NCBI GenBank assembly: GCA_031258795.1
Contig: JAIRMI010000047.1
Span: 1 to 19,774 of the forward strand
Direction of reading: 5' to 3'
From: Puniceicoccales bacterium
GTDB taxonomy: Bacteria > Verrucomicrobiota > Verrucomicrobiia > Opitutales > JAIRKQ01
DNA: 19,774 nt
The notes below the pieces were generated by a model. It was not told where the DNA came from. It worked only from the letters and a program-made list of their open reading frames with translations, and made no database searches. Below are positions 6,426-15,075 of the stretch, one piece after another. How positions within the stretch are numbered: the stretch's first letter is position 1; each line of letters begins with the position of its first letter. Made by a program: the position numbers and the translations under genes.

Positions 6426-7973
6426 ATGAGGTGCGGAATACTGAGTTTATCGTTGGTGTGTATTGCGATGCTGACCGGTTGCACGATAAACAATTTGGAA
6501 AAGCGGGGCAAGCCTTGCGCTGCAGACAGGGCACGTGTAACCACGATTTGTGCCGATTCAAAGGAAAAAAATAACGTTGCAGCAACGGCTTTAGTCGGAA
6601 ACATAGATCTGGACCTGAGCATGCTCATTGACATCGCCCTTGAAAATAATCCCGAAACAAAGCGTAGTTGGCACGCTGCTCGCGCAGCAGAGGCGCAAGT
6701 TGGTCAGGCAAGGAGTTTCTTTTATCCAACGGTCGTTCTAGGAGAGCAAGTTGCCCGCAACGAAAGTAGTATCCCCGCTGGGCAGAACCTCATTCAAAAA
6801 AGTCTTTCCACATCCTACTATCCAAGTGTGGAAATTCACTGTTCCATATTTCAATTTGGAGCAAACAAGAATCTGGCTGAAGCGGCAAAGCAATCCTTGT
6901 GTGCAGCTAACTGCCAATATAATCGAACAATTCAAACCGTCATTCATGGCGTGCAAAAGGCCTATTTCACCCTCTGCTCCGCAGAATCAACGGTGAGTTC
7001 TAACGAGCACAATTTAAACGATGCCATTGCAGCTTACGAATCTGCTTTCCTAAGATATCAGTCTGGTCTAATAAACATACAGGAATATCTTCAAGCAAAG
7101 GCCAACAAGTCTCAAGCCGAGTTTGAACTGGAACAATCTCGTTCTAAAGTTGAATCCTCACGCGCTGCTCTTGCGCAGGCCATAGGAATGAATGTTTCGA
7201 AAGCTGTCCGCGTTTTGCATCCAACTTTACCCACAAACGCAGCGGATATGGATAAGGCCATAGATAACATCATGGAGAAAGCCGCTCAAGGATCTCCAGA
7301 GATCGCCCTAGCCTATGCGGGAGTATCGGCAGCTTTACGCATCTCCCGTCCCGAAGATACAAAGGATATGGACAAAGCTATTGACAATCTCATAGGGAAG
7401 ATTGTTCGCACACGTCCAGACGTCGCAGCAGCATACGCAAACGTGCAGGCGAAGGAACGTTTGACACGTTGCGCCCGAACAAAAATGTTACCCGAACTGG
7501 TCATAGGCGGATCCGGCAGTAAAAAGAAATACTCCAACACATCGGGAACTTTCGATAATTTTAACATATTTGCAGGGTTAACGTGGAAAATTTTTGATGG
7601 CTTCAAAAATTTCTATGATGCATCGGAAATCAAAGAAAATCTAGGAATTGCCAGACAGGAATTGCGAGCCGCGGAACTACGCGCACAAACGGAAGTGTGG
7701 ACACACTACTTCGCGTTCAAGTCAGCAAATAAGCAGCTACAAGCGGCACGAATTTTCGAACAGTCTGCCAGAGAATCTTTCGAAGCTACGGTAATGTCCT
7801 TCAGCAGCGGTCTGTGCAAAGTTACTGATCTTATATCGGCTCAGACTTGTTTAGCCAATGCCCGCAGGCAGCGCATAATATGTGAAAATAATTTACTCAC
7901 AAGTCTATCTGACCTGGCCTATTCAACCGGCAGTACGGATAGTCCTGATTTAACCCAAAATAAGCGAAGATAA
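6426..7973 (+). CDS. TolC/OprM-family outer-membrane efflux lipoprotein
   Basis: This is the outer-membrane channel of the tripartite efflux system encoded by the next two genes. The 515-residue protein starts with a lipoprotein signal peptide; the lipobox LTGC places the lipidated Cys at residue 19. Two TolC-type helical halves are visible. The first includes AYFTLCSAESTV, the RYQSGLINIQEYLQAKA hairpin and ALAQAIGM. The second includes LTWKIFDGF and then the SFSSGLCKVTDLISAQ helix. Between them is a 40-residue tandem duplication (residues 274-353, listed separately). About ten cysteines follow the lipidated one, unusual for an exported channel. No Shine-Dalgarno precedes the ATG; the start is chosen because the signal peptide begins there. 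The adaptor gene follows after 2 nt. Substrates cannot be told from the sequence. Confidence 0.93.
   Translation: MRCGILSLSLVCIAMLTGCTINNLEKRGKPCAADRARVTTICADSKEKNNVAATALVGNIDLDLSMLIDIALENNPETKRSWHAARAAEAQVGQARSFFYPTVVLGEQVARNESSIPAGQNLIQKSLSTSYYPSVEIHCSIFQFGANKNLAEAAKQSLCAANCQYNRTIQTVIHGVQKAYFTLCSAESTVSSNEHNLNDAIAAYESAFLRYQSGLINIQEYLQAKANKSQAEFELEQSRSKVESSRAALAQAIGMNVSKAVRVLHPTLPTNAADMDKAIDNIMEKAAQGSPEIALAYAGVSAALRISRPEDTKDMDKAIDNLIGKIVRTRPDVAAAYANVQAKERLTRCARTKMLPELVIGGSGSKKKYSNTSGTFDNFNIFAGLTWKIFDGFKNFYDASEIKENLGIARQELRAAELRAQTEVWTHYFAFKSANKQLQAARIFEQSARESFEATVMSFSSGLCKVTDLISAQTCLANARRQRIICENNLLTSLSDLAYSTGSTDSPDLTQNKRR
7245..7484 (+). repeat. tandem duplication, two 120-nt (40-codon) units inside the tolC-like gene
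   Basis: Unit 1 (7245-7364) and unit 2 (7365-7484) both begin with codons for DMDKAIDN and both end in TK. By hand alignment, 20 of 40 residues are identical, with period exactly 120 nt and no gaps. The second unit carries the family-typical RPDVAAAYANVQA segment; the first has a degenerate SPEIALAYAGVSA version. The duplication lengthens the periplasmic region between the two TolC halves. Confidence 0.85.
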
Positions 7974-7975
7974 AC

Positions 7976-9139
7976 ATGTGTAAAAATTTTCTCAGATGCG
8001 TTCTATTGTTTGCCATGCTAACCACTTCGGGTTGCGGGAAAAACGAGCAGCCACAGCGCCCACCCATACCGGTTATTTCGGCCAAGGCTGTTATGCAAGA
8101 TGTGCAGGAATATATAGATTCCATTGGAGTTTGCTGTTCCCGTGAACGGGTTGACGTGGTACCAAAAGTCCCGGGCACGTTGTTATCTCTACACTTCAAG
8201 CAGGGCGATGAGGTTCGTAAAGGAGATCTTTTGTACACAATAGATCCGAGGACCTATGAAGCGGCCTTAAATCAAGCCGAAGCACAATTGGCGCAAGCAG
8301 AAGCACAGTTGAAACTGGACATGGTCAAATTGGAGCGCATCAAATCTTTGCTTCCACAAAATTTCATCTCGAAACAGGAATATGACGCCTGCGAAGCAAT
8401 GGTATCACAAGACTTGGCAGCCGCGGATGTCGCCAAAGCAATTGCAGAACAAGCCAAAATCAATTTGGAATATTGTTCCATAACGGCCCCCATCGACGGG
8501 GTGACGGGGAAATATTTTGTAGATGTGGGAAATGAAGTATCCCGTGGAACGTTTCTCGTCAGCCTCCAAAATGTTGACAGATTGAACATTGACTTTCCCG
8601 TTTCGGAAAACCTTTTTCCAAAGTTACGTGAAGTTTTTAATGATTCTAAAGGTGGACTGGATGTTGAAATCAGACTCGCGGCTAATAGTGAAATCGCTGC
8701 TATGGCAAAATTGGAATTCATTGAAAACACCGTTAGCAAACAAGCCGGCTCCATAAACTTGCGAGCTTTCCTCGATAATAAGGATCGCAAATTTTGGCCC
8801 GGAGAAACCGTTAGTGCAAAAGTTCTCCTAAAAACAAACAAAAATTCCGTATTGGCGCCAAGTGAAAGTGTCAAACTTGGCCAAATGGGGAGATACGTAT
8901 TCGTTGTGAAGGAAGATAAGACTGTGGACTTGAGGATAGTGTCAACGGGCCAAAGCTACGGTGATTTCATTGTGATAAAAAGTGGCGTATCCGCTGGGGA
9001 GGTTGTCGTAAAAAACGGCCAATTAATGCTCTCCCATGGAGCTAAGGTTGTGGAACTACCCGATCAGCGAAAAAACTCCTTCAAAGCTGATTTAAAAAGT
9101 GACCAGGATATGGCTGAAAAGAATCCAACAACAAAATAA
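7976..9139 (+). CDS. RND efflux periplasmic adaptor (membrane fusion protein), lipoprotein
   Basis: This adaptor would bridge the inner-membrane pump and the TolC-like channel in the periplasm. The 387 residues match the AcrA/MdtA class. A short signal peptide ends in TSGC (Cys20), a plausible though imperfect lipobox. The lipoyl half PGTLLSLHFKQGDEVRKGD (66-84) follows. The alpha-helical hairpin contains the AEAQLAQAEAQL heptads and ends near YCSITAPIDG, the return into the lipoyl domain. The beta-barrel contains WPGETVSAKVLL and leads to the membrane-proximal domain. The tail from about residue 360 is charged and probably disordered. It starts 2 nt after the tolC-like stop and ends 3 nt before the pump gene. 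No clear Shine-Dalgarno precedes it, so translation is probably coupled. Confidence in the family is high; no specific orthologue is claimed. Confidence 0.95.
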   Translation: MCKNFLRCVLLFAMLTTSGCGKNEQPQRPPIPVISAKAVMQDVQEYIDSIGVCCSRERVDVVPKVPGTLLSLHFKQGDEVRKGDLLYTIDPRTYEAALNQAEAQLAQAEAQLKLDMVKLERIKSLLPQNFISKQEYDACEAMVSQDLAAADVAKAIAEQAKINLEYCSITAPIDGVTGKYFVDVGNEVSRGTFLVSLQNVDRLNIDFPVSENLFPKLREVFNDSKGGLDVEIRLAANSEIAAMAKLEFIENTVSKQAGSINLRAFLDNKDRKFWPGETVSAKVLLKTNKNSVLAPSESVKLGQMGRYVFVVKEDKTVDLRIVSTGQSYGDFIVIKSGVSAGEVVVKNGQLMLSHGAKVVELPDQRKNSFKADLKSDQDMAEKNPTTK

Positions 9140-9142
9140 AAA

Positions 9143-12100
9143 ATGGCCAATATTTCAGAACCGTTCATTCGCCGCCCAGTATTTACGATACTGCTGACAC
9201 TATCAGCAATCATAGGTGGCATGTTTTGCTATACGCAGCTACCAGTTAGTGATCTGCCAAACATAGACTACCCAGTTATACAGGTTTATGCCTCATTCCC
9301 AGGTATGGACCCTGAAACAATGGCAGCCAGTGTAGCTTCGCCCCTCGAAAAAGAGTTCATGAAAATAGAAGGACTCGATATGGTGACTTCGAGGAGTATT
9401 CAGGGAACCAGCTTATTAACTTTACAATTCGATCTGAACAAAAATATCGACGGGGCAGCCATGGATGTGCAAGCAGCGATAACTCGCGCATCATATAAGC
9501 TGCCAACTGACATGCCAGCGCCACCATGGTTCTTCAAAACTGACCCTAATAGCAAGCCAATATACTACATTTCCCTAACCAGCGATACGCTCACCAAGGG
9601 CGAACTATATGATTATGCCATTGACGAAATTGCTCAGCGCATGAGCATATTAAAGGGGGTATCAAATGCCAATGTTTACGGCCTTTCTAAGGCAGTTAGG
9701 ATTGAAGTGGATTCAAGAAAGCTATACAACAAGGGGCTTACCATCGATGACATTATAAGGGCGATACAGCAAGGGACAGTTTGCCTTTCAGCGGGTAGGC
9801 TCAAGGCGGAGAATAATTCTATTACCATAAAACCATCGGGGCAGCTCAAAAACACAAGTGATTACCTTAATATTGTCATAGCCTCTAAGGACGGTCTTCC
9901 GGTCTATCTGAAAGACGTTGCTTTTTGTGTGGAAAAACTGGAATCGAATGATGTGCAAACCCGCTTGTGGACGAAGAGCAGCGAAGGATCCTCCCTATCC
10001 GGTGTTGTCGTCGCTATCACGCGCGCAACAGGGGCCAATGCCGTTGAAATATCTAAGCAGATCGATGACCTTCTCCCAAAACTTGAACAGCATATGCCAG
10101 GGTCAATCAAGTTAAAAAAAATGTATGACCGTTCAGAAACCATAATAGCATCCATAGAAGATGTGCAAATGACTCTGATTATTGCCTTTGTCCTTGTTGT
10201 TTTGGTTATCTTTTTGTTTCTAGGACGTATTCGGGAAACGATTATCCCCATCGTTGCCATGCCTCTTTCGCTACTTATAACATTCATTGTCATGCGCATG
10301 TTCAACTTTAATTTGGACAATTTATCCCTAATGGCACTGACACTGTCTATTGGATTTTTAGTAGACGACGCCATTGTTTTTCTAGAAAACATGGTGCGCA
10401 GGATGGAAAATTTTGGCGAATCTCCATTCACCGCCTCGATGAATGGTGCCAAGGAAATAAGTTTCTCCATCCTATCGATGACCCTTTCATTGGCAGCAGT
10501 ATTTATTCCTTTAATATTCATGTCCGGGCAGATCGGCCGCGTATTTCGCGAATTTTCCGTGACTATCATAGTGGCAATTCTGGTCTCTGGAATTGTTTCC
10601 CTAACCCTTACACCTATGATGTGCGCCCGCCTATTGAAGCCTATTAAAAAAGACGAACGCACCAAACTAGAAATTGCCTCACAAAAACTTGAGGAAAAAT
10701 TTCTAAAATTTTATAGTCATTCGCTGGACTGGTTTCTGCAACATCGTTCCATATCGATTTTAATTTGGGTAATCTGCTTGATTGGCACCTATTTAACATT
10801 TTCAGCTCTACCAAAATCGTTTTTACCTGCCGGTGATAGCGGGCTCGTTGCTGGACTCTTTGTCACCCAAGAAGGAACGTCACCCAATGCTATGTTCGCA
10901 GCTCAGGAACTTATAGAAAATGCATTAAAAAAGAACCCATACATAGAGCAATTGATGTCCGTGGTTGGTGTTTCCGGGATGCTGACCGATAACCAGGGAG
11001 TTCTCGTTGCATTCCTCTCAAAGGGTAAACGACCAAGCATACAAGATGTGGTACAAATGAGTGCAGGTGATTTGTATATGATCCCGGGTGTGTATACGGC
11101 GATACGTCCATCTCCTAGCCTGGAAATTAGCACCGGTGCGGTGGGAACTATGCAGGGAAAATACGCTTATATTCTCTCTAGCATGGACACGGTAACCCTG
11201 CACAAAGCAGCGGATGAGTTGGCAAAAACTTTAATGAAAAATCCCGGATTTGCACGCGTATCGACGGACGCCTATTTAAATTCTCCTCAGGCATCGGTAG
11301 AATACTTGCGCAACCAGGCATATTCCTACGGAATCTCGCCCTACAACATAGAAAATACTTTCAAACAGGCTTTCTCCGACAACTACTGTTACCTAATAAA
11401 GGATGGCACACACCAATATAAAGTTATAGTCTCCCTGGCTGATCAGGACAGGCAAAAAATTGAGGATTTTAATAATCTACACTTTCGTGGAGCATCCGGG
11501 GCAATGGTTCCCTTTGCATCCGTTGCAACCTATGAAAAAATCCTTGGGCCACTGTCTGTCAACCACACAAATAATTTTCCATCGGTGACCATATTTTTCG
11601 ACTTAAAAGATGACTTTCCCGTTGGTGAAGCAACCAAATTTATAGAGCAGGCATCGAAAAAAATCATCCCATCGAACATCATGGCGAGCTTTGAAGGCGA
11701 AGCTAAAACATTTAGGGAGTCAGTGCACAGTCTGGTCATATTGCTCTTTGTGGCGGTATTTGTCATGTACGTAATTTTGGGAATAATGTATGAAAGTTAC
11801 ATACATCCCATAACGGTGCTTTCCGCTTTGCCCGTGGCTGTCGTTGGAGGCCTCTTGACACTCCTTTTGTTCCGCATGGAACTATCTCTATACGGATACA
11901 TCGGTCTATTCATGCTCATAGGAATCGTAAAAAAGAACGGCATACTTGTAATTGACTTTGCTATTGCGCGCCAAAAGGAAGGCATGGATATGGTGAAAGC
12001 CATACATACCGCTTGCATGGAACGTTTTAGACCGATTATGATGACAACTTTGGCGGCACTCATTGGGCAAGTCCCCATAGCAATTGGCATTGGAGCGGAC

Positions 12101-12262
12101 GGTGCTTCGAGAGTCTCGCTGGGGCTGTCAATTATGGGAGGGTTGATTGTTTCTCAGATAATTACCCTTTACATAACTCCTGTGATATATCTCTATCTTG
12201 AAGATTTTCAGGAAAAAGTTCTTGATAAAATTCCATTTTTTGCAAGAGAACTTGAGGAGTAA
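9143..12262 (+). CDS. RND-family multidrug efflux transporter (MdtB/MdtC-like)
   Basis: This is the proton-driven inner-membrane pump of the tripartite system. At 1039 residues it has the full HAE1 length. The start ISEPFIRRPVF is typical. TM1 and a periplasmic porter domain follow, then the TM2-6 block, a second porter domain and the TM8-12 block. Proton-relay residues are present: Asp408-Asp409 in GFLVDDAIVFLE, and the lysine(s) at 930-931 in GIVKKNGIL, equivalent to AcrB Asp407/Asp408 and Lys940. The GIVKKN form is that of MdtB/MdtC rather than AcrB (which has AKNAIL). Only one pump gene is present, so it should work as a homotrimer. It starts 3 nt after the adaptor gene and its stop overlaps the next start (TAATG). 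Confidence 0.96.
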   Translation: MANISEPFIRRPVFTILLTLSAIIGGMFCYTQLPVSDLPNIDYPVIQVYASFPGMDPETMAASVASPLEKEFMKIEGLDMVTSRSIQGTSLLTLQFDLNKNIDGAAMDVQAAITRASYKLPTDMPAPPWFFKTDPNSKPIYYISLTSDTLTKGELYDYAIDEIAQRMSILKGVSNANVYGLSKAVRIEVDSRKLYNKGLTIDDIIRAIQQGTVCLSAGRLKAENNSITIKPSGQLKNTSDYLNIVIASKDGLPVYLKDVAFCVEKLESNDVQTRLWTKSSEGSSLSGVVVAITRATGANAVEISKQIDDLLPKLEQHMPGSIKLKKMYDRSETIIASIEDVQMTLIIAFVLVVLVIFLFLGRIRETIIPIVAMPLSLLITFIVMRMFNFNLDNLSLMALTLSIGFLVDDAIVFLENMVRRMENFGESPFTASMNGAKEISFSILSMTLSLAAVFIPLIFMSGQIGRVFREFSVTIIVAILVSGIVSLTLTPMMCARLLKPIKKDERTKLEIASQKLEEKFLKFYSHSLDWFLQHRSISILIWVICLIGTYLTFSALPKSFLPAGDSGLVAGLFVTQEGTSPNAMFAAQELIENALKKNPYIEQLMSVVGVSGMLTDNQGVLVAFLSKGKRPSIQDVVQMSAGDLYMIPGVYTAIRPSPSLEISTGAVGTMQGKYAYILSSMDTVTLHKAADELAKTLMKNPGFARVSTDAYLNSPQASVEYLRNQAYSYGISPYNIENTFKQAFSDNYCYLIKDGTHQYKVIVSLADQDRQKIEDFNNLHFRGASGAMVPFASVATYEKILGPLSVNHTNNFPSVTIFFDLKDDFPVGEATKFIEQASKKIIPSNIMASFEGEAKTFRESVHSLVILLFVAVFVMYVILGIMYESYIHPITVLSALPVAVVGGLLTLLLFRMELSLYGYIGLFMLIGIVKKNGILVIDFAIARQKEGMDMVKAIHTACMERFRPIMMTTLAALIGQVPIAIGIGADGASRVSLGLSIMGGLIVSQIITLYITPVIYLYLEDFQEKVLDKIPFFARELEE
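12254..12259 (+). promoter_or_regulatory. Shine-Dalgarno for the response regulator, inside the end of the pump gene
   Basis: GAGGAG lies in the last codons of the pump gene, directly before the TAATG overlap with the regulator start at 12262. It is one of very few clear ribosome-binding sites in the window and supports coupled translation of pump and regulator. Confidence 0.6.
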
Positions 12263-13440
12263 TGTTACCCTGCATCCTTGTAGTCGATGATGAAAAAAAT
12301 ACGCGCGATACCCTGACACAGCTGTTTGATTCGGAGTATGAGACGTTCAGTGCAGCTAATTTCGACGAAGCAACAAATTTATTAAAAAACGAACACTTCG
12401 ACGTAATTTTGACCGACCTACGCATGCAAGGGCGAAATGGCATGCTGCTTTTGGACGAAGCCAGCAAAGCATCGCATAAGCCCGCTTGCATAATGATGAG
12501 CGCCTATGGCACCATAGAAACAGCGGTTGAAGCCCTGAAACATGGAGCGTTCGATTTTGTGACAAAGCCCATCGACTTCGATCGACTCAACGTACTGATA
12601 AAACGCGCCATTAATTCCCGTTCCTCCATAAAGGAAGCGAAAAATACAGTAAAAAAGAAACTACTGGAAACGAATCCCATAATAGGCTCCTCTGGAAGTT
12701 TGCGTTCTACGCTGGCTCTCATAAAAAAAATTGCCCCCACAAAGGCAAATGTTCTCTTTGAAGGGGAAACGGGCACGGGGAAAGAACTTTTTGCCCATGC
12801 GGTTCATGCCAACAGTGATCGCAAAGAGGGCCCCTTTGTAGCCATACACTGCGCAGCTTTGCCAAAAAATTTGCTTGAAAGTGAGCTATTTGGCCATGAA
12901 AAGGGAGCGTTTACGGGAGCGGATTCAAAACATATTGGTCTCTTCGAGCGTGCCCAGGGAGGTACCATTTTTCTCGATGAAATAGGCGAAATAGATCTGG
13001 ACATACAGGTGAAATTGCTGCGTTTCCTTGAGACGAAAAAGTTGCATCGTATTGGAGGAACAGCTGAAGTAGCAGTTAACGTTAGAATCGTGTGTGCTAC
13101 GAACCGCGATCTTGCCCAACTGGTCAGTAAGCAAAAATTTCGCGAAGATCTGTTTTATCGCCTAAACGTCATAAAAATACGCGTTCCTCCTCTGCGTGAA
13201 CGAAAAAACGACATTTCCGAATTGCTGTCTTTCTACATAAAAAAGTTTTGCGACGATAATAATTTAGCCCCGCCGAAGCTGTCGTCAGAAGTCATTGATA
13301 TTTTAGTAGCATACGGATGGCCGGGTAATATACGTGAACTGCGCAACTTTTGTGAAAGTGTCGTTATTTTGCACAGTGGTGACGGCGTTACAGTGAACGA
13401 TATCGATCGAAAATTTTTACACAGCAGTCTTGGAACATAA
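12262..13440 (+). CDS. NtrC-family sigma-54 activator response regulator without DNA-binding domain
   Basis: The 392-residue cytoplasmic regulator has a receiver domain with Asp9/Asp10, phosphoacceptor Asp52 (LTDLRM) and Lys102. A linker leads to a sigma-54 AAA+ domain with Walker A GETGTGKE (168-175), the GAFTGA loop that contacts sigma-54 (215-220), Walker B IFLDE (236-240), FYRLNV with its arginine, and sensor II GNIREL (355-360). The chain ends about 30 residues later, where a Fis-type helix-turn-helix of 50-80 residues is normal (NtrC has 469 residues). Chlamydial CtcC and Helicobacter FlgR are known activators with the same lack. The next gene is on the opposite strand 3 nt on, so no lost reading frame can supply the domain. 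The gene overlaps the RND pump gene, suggesting efflux control, but target promoters and sensor kinase are not in the window. Confidence 0.95.
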   Translation: MLPCILVVDDEKNTRDTLTQLFDSEYETFSAANFDEATNLLKNEHFDVILTDLRMQGRNGMLLLDEASKASHKPACIMMSAYGTIETAVEALKHGAFDFVTKPIDFDRLNVLIKRAINSRSSIKEAKNTVKKKLLETNPIIGSSGSLRSTLALIKKIAPTKANVLFEGETGTGKELFAHAVHANSDRKEGPFVAIHCAALPKNLLESELFGHEKGAFTGADSKHIGLFERAQGGTIFLDEIGEIDLDIQVKLLRFLETKKLHRIGGTAEVAVNVRIVCATNRDLAQLVSKQKFREDLFYRLNVIKIRVPPLRERKNDISELLSFYIKKFCDDNNLAPPKLSSEVIDILVAYGWPGNIRELRNFCESVVILHSGDGVTVNDIDRKFLHSSLGT

Positions 13441-13443
13441 GCT

Positions 13444-15024
13444 TTAGCGTACGATCAAAGAAGTTCCCGTCATTTCTTGCGGTTGCTCGAGTTTCATCAT
13501 TTCCAACAAAGTTGGGGCAATGTCGGCCAAACAGCCACTTTGGCGCAATTTGAAAGAGTTTACTTTTGGTCCATAGAGCACAACTTCCACGGGGTTTGTC
13601 GTATGCTGAGTGTGCGGCTGCCCAGTTTTAAGGTCAACCATGCATTCTAAATTTCCATGATCAGCGGTAACTAGGGCGGAACCGTTCACCCCATCCAAGC
13701 ATAGCAGGATCTCCTCGATACATTTATCAACAACCTCCGCCGCCTTGATCGCCGCTTGCAAGTTCCCCGTATGACCTACCATATCAGGATTGGCAAAATT
13801 AACCACAATTAGGGCATATTTTCTGCTTAAAACTGCTTCTTTGACGGCATCTTTTACCAAAAATGCGCTCATTTCTGGCCTTTCATCGTAGGTCTCAATG
13901 TCACGTGGGCTTGGAATCAGCACCCGATCCTCACCGGAAAACGGCTCCTCACGGTAGTCGTTGAAAAAAAATGTGACATGGGCGTACTTTTCCGTCTCCG
14001 CGCAGCGAAATTGCTTCAAACCGATGGAACTAATGTACTCTCCCAGGATGTTTTTCATCTTTGGCGGACGCCGAAAAACGACATTTCTTGTCAGCCCAGC
14101 CTCATATTCTGTAAAAGTGGCATAGTAAAGAGATAGAAGTTTTTCACGGGAAAATTCAGTAAAATGTTCATCCAGAAAAGCGTGAGTTAATTCGCGGGGG
14201 CGATCTCCGCGGAAGTTAAAAAATATCACACTGTCATCGTCTTCGATTTTTCCTTCAAACTCGCCTGTACTTGAAATTATCCTCGTTGGAGGAATGAATT
14301 CGTCTCCCATTCTCCCTTCGTCGGATGGAAAATTGTAGTAATTGCTGATAGCTAATTTGGGAGATGTTGCCGTTTGACACTCTCCAGCGCCGGTCAAACA
14401 GTCATAGGCCTGCCTAACTCTGGCCCAACGCTTGTCTCGATCCATGGCAAAAAAACGTCCGATAGTAGTGGCAACTTTTCCCACACCAATTTCGGCACAA
14501 AAGCTTTCAATTTCGGATAAAAAATTTATACCGCTCTTCTGAGGAGTGTCTCTTCCATCGGCAAAAAAATGTATGTATACCCTGTCTAAATTTGCATTTT
14601 TAGCACAGCGCAGCAGAGCATACAGATGCCTCAGTACCGAATGTACACCCCCGTCGGAACACAGCCCGAACAGGTGTAGCTTTGAGTGATGCTTCCGTAC
14701 ATTATCGAAGGCAGCAACGATGGTTTCATTTTTCTCGAAAGAGCCGTCGGCAATGGATTTATCGATGCGAACAATTTCTTGATCGACGATGCGGCCAGCT
14801 CCAATATTTTGATGCCCCACTTCGCTGTTTCCCATGATTCCATCGGGCAGGCCAACGGCCAATCCGGAAGCGGAAATCTCTGTACGGGGGCAACTCTTGC
14901 TCAGGTGACTTGAAAACTCTATTTTGGCGAGCTTGACCGCATTAACGCTATCTTCAGCGAAATTGTGATTCTCTCCCCAACCATCGCGAATTATCAAAAC
15001 AACGGGCTTAGTAACGCTATCCAT
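13444..15024 (-). CDS. gpmI: 2,3-bisphosphoglycerate-independent phosphoglycerate mutase
   Basis: It interconverts 3- and 2-phosphoglycerate in glycolysis/gluconeogenesis using two Mn ions and a phosphoserine intermediate. From the ATG at 15024 it has 526 residues, near the family length of about 510-520. Asp14 in RDGWG and Ser67 in MGNSEVGH are the first metal ligand and the nucleophile. GLCSDGGVHS, FADGRDTP, FAMDRDKRW, NFANPDMVGHTGN and VTADHGN follow in the expected order. The reading frame extends 11 codons upstream to a TTG at 15057, but that extension is not conserved-looking and neither start has a Shine-Dalgarno, so the ATG is preferred. The gene lies 51 nt after the permease stop, probably in the same transcript. 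Its end converges on the efflux operon with 3 nt between stop codons. Confidence 0.97.
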   Translation of the reverse strand: MDSVTKPVVLIIRDGWGENHNFAEDSVNAVKLAKIEFSSHLSKSCPRTEISASGLAVGLPDGIMGNSEVGHQNIGAGRIVDQEIVRIDKSIADGSFEKNETIVAAFDNVRKHHSKLHLFGLCSDGGVHSVLRHLYALLRCAKNANLDRVYIHFFADGRDTPQKSGINFLSEIESFCAEIGVGKVATTIGRFFAMDRDKRWARVRQAYDCLTGAGECQTATSPKLAISNYYNFPSDEGRMGDEFIPPTRIISSTGEFEGKIEDDDSVIFFNFRGDRPRELTHAFLDEHFTEFSREKLLSLYYATFTEYEAGLTRNVVFRRPPKMKNILGEYISSIGLKQFRCAETEKYAHVTFFFNDYREEPFSGEDRVLIPSPRDIETYDERPEMSAFLVKDAVKEAVLSRKYALIVVNFANPDMVGHTGNLQAAIKAAEVVDKCIEEILLCLDGVNGSALVTADHGNLECMVDLKTGQPHTQHTTNPVEVVLYGPKVNSFKLRQSGCLADIAPTLLEMMKLEQPQEMTGTSLIVR

Positions 15025-15075
15025 GGGGCCGAATGTAACGCAGATCCAACAAAACAAAAGGATTTTGTTTCAAAA

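Noticed and set aside
8272..8874. 200-codon minus-strand open frame opposite the adaptor gene
   Set aside because: Shadow of the adaptor's helical hairpin codons; Ala/Ser-rich with no recognisable fold or ribosome-binding site.
9904..10665. 253-codon open frame on the minus strand inside the RND pump gene
   Set aside because: It is antisense to a strongly motif-supported transporter; its product is a low-complexity Ile/Ser/Arg-rich chain without domain features, as expected from reversed hydrophobic codons.
15025..15057. Eleven-codon N-terminal extension of gpmI from a TTG start
   Set aside because: Not like any GpmI N-terminus and without a Shine-Dalgarno; the ATG at 15024 gives the usual length.
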